From NCBI GenBank assembly GCA_002297645.1, contig DBMH01000300.1, positions 1 to 14,635 of the forward strand: a DNA stretch of 14,635 bases. Direction: 5' to 3'. The stretch comes from Rhodanobacteraceae bacterium UBA703. Lineage in GTDB: Bacteria > Pseudomonadota > Gammaproteobacteria > Xanthomonadales > Rhodanobacteraceae. Position 1 is the stretch's first letter, and every line of letters begins with the position of its first letter. A program made the translations under genes and the position numbers. A model generated the notes under the pieces. It searched no databases. It saw nothing but the letters and a program-made list of their open reading frames with translations, and was not told the DNA's origin. Of this stretch, positions 7,409-14,635 are shown piece by piece.

Positions 7409-7808
7409 GGACGGTGCGGGCAGGGACGGAGAGGTCCGGTGCGTCGAGATCGTCTTTCCCGACCACTGCAACCATCTGGGCAGCCTGTTCGGTGGCCAGG
7501 CGCTGGCGTGGATGGACAAGGCGGCCTTCCTCGCGGCGAGCCGCTTCGCCGGCCGCACCGTCGTCACCGCGCGTTCGGACCGCATTGATTTCCGCGCGCC
7601 GGTGAAGCTCGGCGACATCGTCGAACTGCGCGCGAACGTGGTCGGCGTGGGCCGCAGCTCGATGACGGTGCGGGTCTCGCTGCTGCGCGAACCGACGCCC
7701 GGTGCCGGACGCGAACTGGCGACCACCGGTGAATTCGTCATGGTCGCCGTCGATGCGCAGGGGCGGGCGGTACCGGTCGGACGGAATCTCTCGCACGCAA
7801 TGGATTGA
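7398..7808 (+). CDS. Hotdog-fold acyl-CoA thioesterase
   Basis: The product is about 136 aa, a single hotdog domain of the YciA/BACH acyl-CoA thioesterase family, which hydrolyses acyl-CoA to free fatty acid and CoA. Residues 21-43 hold the family signature: Asn25 and Gly28, then FGGQALAWMD with Asp40, the usual catalytic Asn/Asp pair. DFRAPVKLGD (64-73) is the second conserved block. The length suits one domain. The start overlaps the last 11 nt of nrdB in another frame, and no strong ribosome site is seen, so translation may be coupled to nrdB. Its stop lies inside the promoter of the tRNA cluster. The substrate chain length cannot be read from the sequence. Any link to nucleotide reduction is unknown; sharing the transcript may be incidental. 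Confidence 0.9.
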   Translation: MRSEDGAGRDGEVRCVEIVFPDHCNHLGSLFGGQALAWMDKAAFLAASRFAGRTVVTARSDRIDFRAPVKLGDIVELRANVVGVGRSSMTVRVSLLREPTPGAGRELATTGEFVMVAVDAQGRAVPVGRNLSHAMD

Positions 7809-7833
7809 CGCGGCGCGCTCCGGTTCGTAACAT
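7805..7833 (+). promoter_or_regulatory. Sigma-70 promoter of the tRNA cluster
   Basis: TTGACG (7805-7810, 5 of 6 consensus) and TAACAT (7828-7833, 4 of 6) are 17 bp apart. The -35 box overlaps the thioesterase stop codon. A GC-rich run, CCCGCGCC, follows the -10 box, the discriminator type seen at stable-RNA promoters under stringent control. The tRNA-Pro gene begins 41 bp after the -10 box. Confidence 0.65.
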
Positions 7834-7874
7834 CCCGCGCCTTCCCGACGCCGCCGTGCCGACGGAAGCCGTGG

Positions 7875-7951
7875 CGGGGTATAGCGCAGTCTGGTAGCGC
7901 GCCTGCTTTGGGAGCAGGATGTCGGGGGTTCGAATCCCTCTACCCCGACCA
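7875..7951 (+). tRNA. tRNA-Pro (anticodon UGG)
   Basis: The acceptor CGGGGTA pairs with TACCCCG, followed by discriminator A and an encoded CCA. The anticodon stem CCTGC/GCAGG encloses the loop TTTGGGA, giving anticodon TGG. The T arm GGGGG-TTCGAAT-CCCTC is normal. It is first in the cluster, directly behind the promoter. Confidence 0.97.
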
Positions 7952-7980
7952 ACCCGGTACGTGACAATGTGGCTGACGAT

Positions 7981-8057
7981 GCGCCCGTAGCTCAGCTGGA
8001 TAGAGCATCGGCCTTCTAAGCCGAGGGTCACAGGTTCGAGTCCTGTCGGGCGCGCCA
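7981..8057 (+). tRNA. tRNA-Arg (anticodon UCU)
   Basis: The acceptor GCGCCCG pairs with CGGGCGC, then discriminator G and an encoded CCA. The anticodon stem TCGGC/GCCGA encloses CTTCTAA, giving anticodon TCT, which reads AGA/AGG. It lies 29 nt after tRNA-Pro with no signal between, so the two are probably cut from one transcript. Confidence 0.97.
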
Positions 8058-8103
8058 GTCATCGCGGGAGATCGCGGACAACCCGGCGGATGCGGTTCAT
8101 GTG

Positions 8104-8180
8104 GTGGATGTAGCTCAGTTGGTTAGAGTACCGGATTGTGATTCCGGTTGTCGGGGGTTCGAGTCCCCTCATCCACCCCA
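8104..8180 (+). tRNA. tRNA-His (anticodon GUG)
   Basis: The acceptor GTGGATG pairs with CATCCAC. The anticodon stem CCGGA/TCCGG encloses TTGTGAT, giving anticodon GTG. An encoded G at 8103 faces the discriminator C at 8177, supplying the G-1:C73 pair needed by histidyl-tRNA synthetase. CCA is encoded. Confidence 0.97.
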
Positions 8181-8187
8181 AAATTTG

Positions 8188-8217
8188 TTGTGCGGATTTT
8201 GTTTCACGTGATATAGT
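8188..8217 (+). promoter_or_regulatory. Possible promoter ahead of tRNA-Lys
   Basis: TATAGT at 8212-8217 (5 of 6) is a good -10 box in an AT-rich patch. The -35 candidate TTGTGC (8188-8193, 18-bp spacer) is poor. The leader up to tRNA-Lys contains a 7-bp hairpin, GGCCGCG/CGCGGCC, at 8290-8308. It could be a second start for the Lys and Leu genes. Confidence 0.3.
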
Positions 8218-8327
8218 CGTTCGTCTTGGCCGGTGCGTTGAGGACCCCTCGTCTTCCTCGCCGGATCCTCTCCCCGAGGTGGCCAAAAGGGCCGCGTAGT
8301 GCGCGGCCGGATTGTGTGATGCAACGG

Positions 8328-8403
8328 GGGCCGTTAGCTCAGTTGGTAGAGCAGGAGACTCTTAATCTCTTGGTCCTAGGTTCGAGTCCTAGACGGCCCA
8401 CCA
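8328..8403 (+). tRNA. tRNA-Lys (anticodon CUU)
   Basis: The acceptor GGGCCGT pairs with ACGGCCC, with discriminator A and an encoded CCA. The anticodon stem GGAGA/TCTCT (one G-U) encloses CTCTTAA, giving anticodon CTT. It reads AAG, the main lysine codon in the genes of this window. Confidence 0.97.
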
Positions 8404-8460
8404 CTTTTTCAAGCGCAGCGCCGAGTCTGCGTGCTCGCGGGTGATAGAGTGTCGACCCGG

Positions 8461-8545
8461 GCGAAAGTGGCGGAACTGGTAGACGCGCTGGATTTAGGTT
8501 CCAGTGGGGCAACCCGTGAGAGTTCGATTCTCTCCTTTCGCACCA
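8461..8545 (+). tRNA. tRNA-Leu (anticodon UAG)
   Basis: The acceptor GCGAAAG pairs with CTTTCGC, with discriminator A and an encoded CCA. The anticodon stem CTGGA/TCCAG encloses TTTAGGT, giving anticodon TAG. The long variable arm TGGGGCAACCCGT marks a class II tRNA. It is the last tRNA before tig. Confidence 0.97.
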
Positions 8546-8683
8546 CGTCCGCCGATTCCCCCGATTCCTCCTCCTATTCCTGCGGGCGCATTCGGCGCTA
8601 CGATGCAGGATCCCAGTTGGTAGACACCGGAGCGCGATCCGCCACGCGGGTCTTCGCCGTCCTTCAGTATTGAGGAACACCCG

Positions 8684-9961
8684 ATGCAAGTTTCGATCGA
8701 AAACGTTGGCTCCCTCGGCCGCAAGCTGACCATCCGCCTGCCTGCCGAGCGCTTGGAGGACACTGTCCGCTCGCGCATCCAGGAAATGGGCCGCACGGCC
8801 CGCCTGAAGGGCTTCCGCCCCGGCAAGGTGCCGACCAAGGTCATCGAGCAGCGTTTCGGCGGCCAGATCCGCAACGAAGCCTTGTCGGAAATGATCGGCT
8901 CCAGCTTCCAGGAAGCGGTCAGCAAGGAGAAGCTGCGCCCGGCCGTGCAGCCGGCGATCTCCACGACCGGCCGTCCCGAGAACGGCGAGATCGAGTACAC
9001 GGCCGAATTCGAGGTGTTCCCGGAGATCGGCAAGATCGACGTCAGCGCCCTCGAGATCGCCAAGCCGGTCGCCAGCGTGACCGACGCCGACGTCGACCAG
9101 ATGATCGAGACGCTGCGCCTGCAGCGCCGCAACTGGGTCCAGGTCGAGCGCGCCGCGCAGGAAGGCGACCTGGTCCTGTTCGAATACTCCGCGCAGGGCG
9201 ACGGGTTCCGTCACCCGGCCGAAGGCAACGACCGCGTCGGCATCGTGCTGGGTTCGAATGCCTATTCGGCCGAGCTGGAGCAGCTGCTCGCCGGCAAGTC
9301 CGCCGGTGACGAGTTCACCTCGACCGTCCAGTTCCCCGAAGGCTTCCGCGTCACGACCCTGGCCGGCCAGTCGGTCGAGGTCGCCGGCAAGGCCATGCGC
9401 GTGCAGGAGTCCCAGATGCCGCCGGTCGACGAGACCTTCGCGGCCAGCTTCGGCGTCAAGGAAGGCGGGCTGGAGCGCTTCCGCGAGGACGTGCGCGCCA
9501 ATCTCGACCGCGAGCTGAAGAACGCCCTGATGGGCCGCCTGAAGGTCGGTGTGGTCGAGAAGCTGGTCGAGGCGCATGCCGACCTCGAGCTGCCGCAGGG
9601 CATGATCGAGCACGAGGCCCGCCTGCTGGCGCGCCAGGCCAACGCGCCGGGTGCCGACGCGCACGTGGCTTTCCTGCCGGTCGCGCGCCGTCGCGTGGCG
9701 GCGGGGCTGCTGATCGCCGAGCTGGCGCGCCAGAACGAGATCCGGCTCGACCCCAAGCGCGTCAGCGAGGCCCTGGCGACGATCGCCTCGACCTACGAGG
9801 AGCCGGAACAGGTCGTTGAACTGTATTCGCGCGACCCCCAGTTGATGGACGCGCTGCGCAACCGCGTGATCGAGGACCAGGTCGTCGAGTGGATCGCCGA
9901 GCACGCCAAGCACAGCGAACAGCAGCTGAGCTTCAACGAAGTGATGCGTCCGGGCGCCTGA
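8684..9961 (+). CDS. tig: Trigger factor, ribosome-associated chaperone
   Basis: The product is 425 aa, close to the 432 of E. coli. It binds at the ribosome exit tunnel and shelters new chains. The N-terminal domain carries the ribosome-docking signature GFRPGKVP at 43-50. Residues of about 150-245 occupy the place of the FKBP-like PPIase domain, and the rest forms the C-terminal chaperone arms, ending in the conserved STYEEPEQV and DQVVEWIAEHAKH blocks. The PPIase region lacks the MIPGFE block that lines the E. coli active site, having YSAELEQLL there, so prolyl isomerase activity is doubtful. The start is set by GAGGAA 8 nt upstream. The 138-nt gap after tRNA-Leu holds no clear promoter or terminator. 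clpP follows after 26 nt, so the two probably share a transcript. Confidence 0.97.
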   Translation: MQVSIENVGSLGRKLTIRLPAERLEDTVRSRIQEMGRTARLKGFRPGKVPTKVIEQRFGGQIRNEALSEMIGSSFQEAVSKEKLRPAVQPAISTTGRPENGEIEYTAEFEVFPEIGKIDVSALEIAKPVASVTDADVDQMIETLRLQRRNWVQVERAAQEGDLVLFEYSAQGDGFRHPAEGNDRVGIVLGSNAYSAELEQLLAGKSAGDEFTSTVQFPEGFRVTTLAGQSVEVAGKAMRVQESQMPPVDETFAASFGVKEGGLERFREDVRANLDRELKNALMGRLKVGVVEKLVEAHADLELPQGMIEHEARLLARQANAPGADAHVAFLPVARRRVAAGLLIAELARQNEIRLDPKRVSEALATIASTYEEPEQVVELYSRDPQLMDALRNRVIEDQVVEWIAEHAKHSEQQLSFNEVMRPGA

Positions 9962-9987
9962 GCGTCCGGCGCCCAGGAGACGAGCGA

Positions 9988-10623
9988 ATGGCGATCCAGA
10001 ACATCCCGACCACCGGCCTGAATCTCGTGCCGATGGTCGTCGAGCAGACCTCACGCGGCGAACGTGCCTACGACATCTACTCGCGCCTGCTGAAGGAGCG
10101 CCTGGTGTTCGTGGTCGGCCCGATCGACGACTACATGGCGAACGTCATCGTCGCGCAGTTGCTGTTCCTGGAGTCCGAGAACCCGGACAAGGACATCAAT
10201 CTTTACATCAACAGCCCGGGCGGCGTCGTCACGGCGGGCCTGGCCATCTACGACACGATGCAGTACATCCGCTGCGACGTGAGCACGATGTGCATCGGCC
10301 AGGCCGCGAGCGCGGCGTCGCTGCTGCTGATGGCGGGCGCGAAGGGCAAGCGCTACGCGCTGCCGAACTCGCGCGTGATGATCCACCAGCCGTCCGGCGG
10401 TGCCCAGGGCCAGGCGACGGACATCGAGATCCAGGCGCGCGAGATCCTGTATCTGCGCAACCGCCTGAACAACATCTACGTCAAGCACACCGGGCAGCCG
10501 ATCGAGCAGATCGAGCGCGACATGGAGCGCGACCGCTTCATGAGCGGCGAGGAAGCGAAGGCCTACGGCCTGATCGATTCCGTGCTGGAGCGCCGCCCCG
10601 GCGAGACTCCTGCCGGGACCTGA
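9988..10623 (+). CDS. clpP: ATP-dependent Clp protease, proteolytic subunit
   Basis: The product is 211 aa. It is the serine peptidase that forms the two-ring chamber degrading proteins fed by ClpX or ClpA. The catalytic triad is complete: Ser108 in GQAASAASLLL, His133 in MIHQPSGG and Asp182 in ERDRFMS, with the same spacing as E. coli (25 and 49 residues). The NLYINSPGG and YGLIDSV blocks are also present. A short N-terminal stretch before the mature fold (MAIQNIPTTGLNLVPMVVEQ) suits the usual self-cleaved propeptide. The ATG at 9988 follows CAGGAGA with 7-nt spacing; the frame opens earlier but overlaps tig. tig ends 26 nt upstream, and clpX starts 119 nt downstream beyond a long hairpin. 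Confidence 0.98.
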   Translation: MAIQNIPTTGLNLVPMVVEQTSRGERAYDIYSRLLKERLVFVVGPIDDYMANVIVAQLLFLESENPDKDINLYINSPGGVVTAGLAIYDTMQYIRCDVSTMCIGQAASAASLLLMAGAKGKRYALPNSRVMIHQPSGGAQGQATDIEIQAREILYLRNRLNNIYVKHTGQPIEQIERDMERDRFMSGEEAKAYGLIDSVLERRPGETPAGT

Positions 10624-10662
10624 GGCCGGCGATTCCCTCCATCGCGTTTTCACCTACCTGAA

Positions 10663-10702
10663 AGCACGGCGGACCGGGCTGGGCGCCCGGTTCCGCTGTG
10701 CT
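10663..10702 (+). terminator. Long hairpin between clpP and clpX
   Basis: AGCACGGCGGACCGGGC (10663-10679) and the 18-nt 10685-10702 form a stem of 16 pairs with one mismatch and one bulged A around the 5-nt loop TGGGC. It is followed by ATTCTC rather than a T-tract, so it may be a leaky terminator, an mRNA stability element or a processing site that lets clpP and clpX differ in level. Confidence 0.4.
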
Positions 10703-10742
10703 ATTCTCGGGCGCGTACACAGGCATTACTCCGAGGCGGAGC

Positions 10743-12026
<1,284 letters not shown>

Positions 12027-12080
12027 GCCGTGCTGCGGCGCGCGCCTTGCAAAACGCCGCGCAAATCCTTACTTGACGAT

Positions 12081-12106
12081 ACGGCAGCGTGGGTCCACGC
12101 TGCCGT
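12081..12106 (+). terminator. Perfect 12-bp inverted repeat between clpX and lon
   Basis: ACGGCAGCGTGG (12081-12092) and CCACGCTGCCGT (12095-12106) are perfect inverted copies with only GT between. As RNA it would be an 11-bp stem with a 4-nt loop, 55 nt after the clpX stop and 47 nt before the lon start. TCGCATATCT follows, with no T-tract, so it may be a terminator for clpX or, as DNA, a repressor site for lon. Confidence 0.45.
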
Positions 12107-12153
12107 TCGCATATCTGCGTCGTGTACGCGCCAAAGCCGAGTCCTTCAGTCAG

Positions 12154-14613
<2,460 letters not shown>

Positions 14614-14635
14614 GTCGGTCGGCAGCCGTCGGTGC

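Noticed and set aside
8404..8410. T-run after tRNA-Lys as a terminator
   Set aside because: CTTTTTC has no hairpin before it other than the tRNA itself, and tRNA-Leu follows closely.
8608..8640. tRNA-like fragment (AGTTGGTAGACACCGG) upstream of tig
   Set aside because: It resembles only a D-arm; no acceptor, anticodon or T arm follows. It may be chance or a tiny relic.
10657..10683. Heat-shock (sigma-32) promoter before clpX from CCTGAA
   Set aside because: No CCCCAT-like -10 element lies at the right distance; the same search before lon also failed.
12073..12153. TTG start extending Lon by 27 residues
   Set aside because: It has no ribosome site and translates the palindrome; the ATG at 12154 gives a normal Lon N-terminus.

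Overview
The window looks like a GC-rich gammaproteobacterial chromosome segment, most likely from the Xanthomonadales (Lysobacterales) or close kin. The evidence is the trigger factor sequence, whose C-terminus reads like the Xanthomonas protein as I remember it, the gene order tRNA cluster - tig - clpP - clpX - lon, and the coding style. All protein genes lie on the + strand.

Region 1 (1-1532) is the leader-distal end of a type I-C-like CRISPR array. It has one partial and 19 full repeats and 19 spacers of 34-36 nt. The last repeat carries a handle mutation, and it is followed by what look like two or three further decayed repeats in or near the array's phase. The leader and any cas genes must lie to the left of the window.

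Region 2 (1533-3101) is one gene for an unusual multidomain protein: a [2Fe-2S] ferredoxin, an FAD/NAD(P)H reductase, a group I truncated haemoglobin and a C-terminal CxxC/CxxC zinc ribbon. The globin keeps the TyrB10/GlnE11/HisF8 set at trHbN spacing. It may therefore be a one-chain NADH-driven NO dioxygenase or oxygen-chemistry enzyme, a counterpart of flavohaemoglobin built from different parts.

Region 3 (3102-7808) is a ribonucleotide reductase unit. A promoter is followed by a cobalamin riboswitch (3415-3610), a candidate Shine-Dalgarno-sequestering hairpin, nrdA, a REP-like inverted repeat, nrdB, and a hotdog acyl-CoA thioesterase gene overlapping nrdB by 11 nt. The layout predicts that B12 represses the B12-independent class I enzyme, and hence that a B12-dependent class II enzyme is encoded elsewhere.

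Region 4 (7805-8545) holds five tRNA genes: Pro(UGG), Arg(UCU), His(GUG), Lys(CUU) and Leu(UAG), with a good promoter ahead of the first. Region 5 (8684-14613) is the protein quality-control cluster: trigger factor, ClpP, ClpX and Lon, all with intact key motifs except a diverged trigger factor PPIase site. Strong palindromes sit between clpP and clpX and between clpX and lon.
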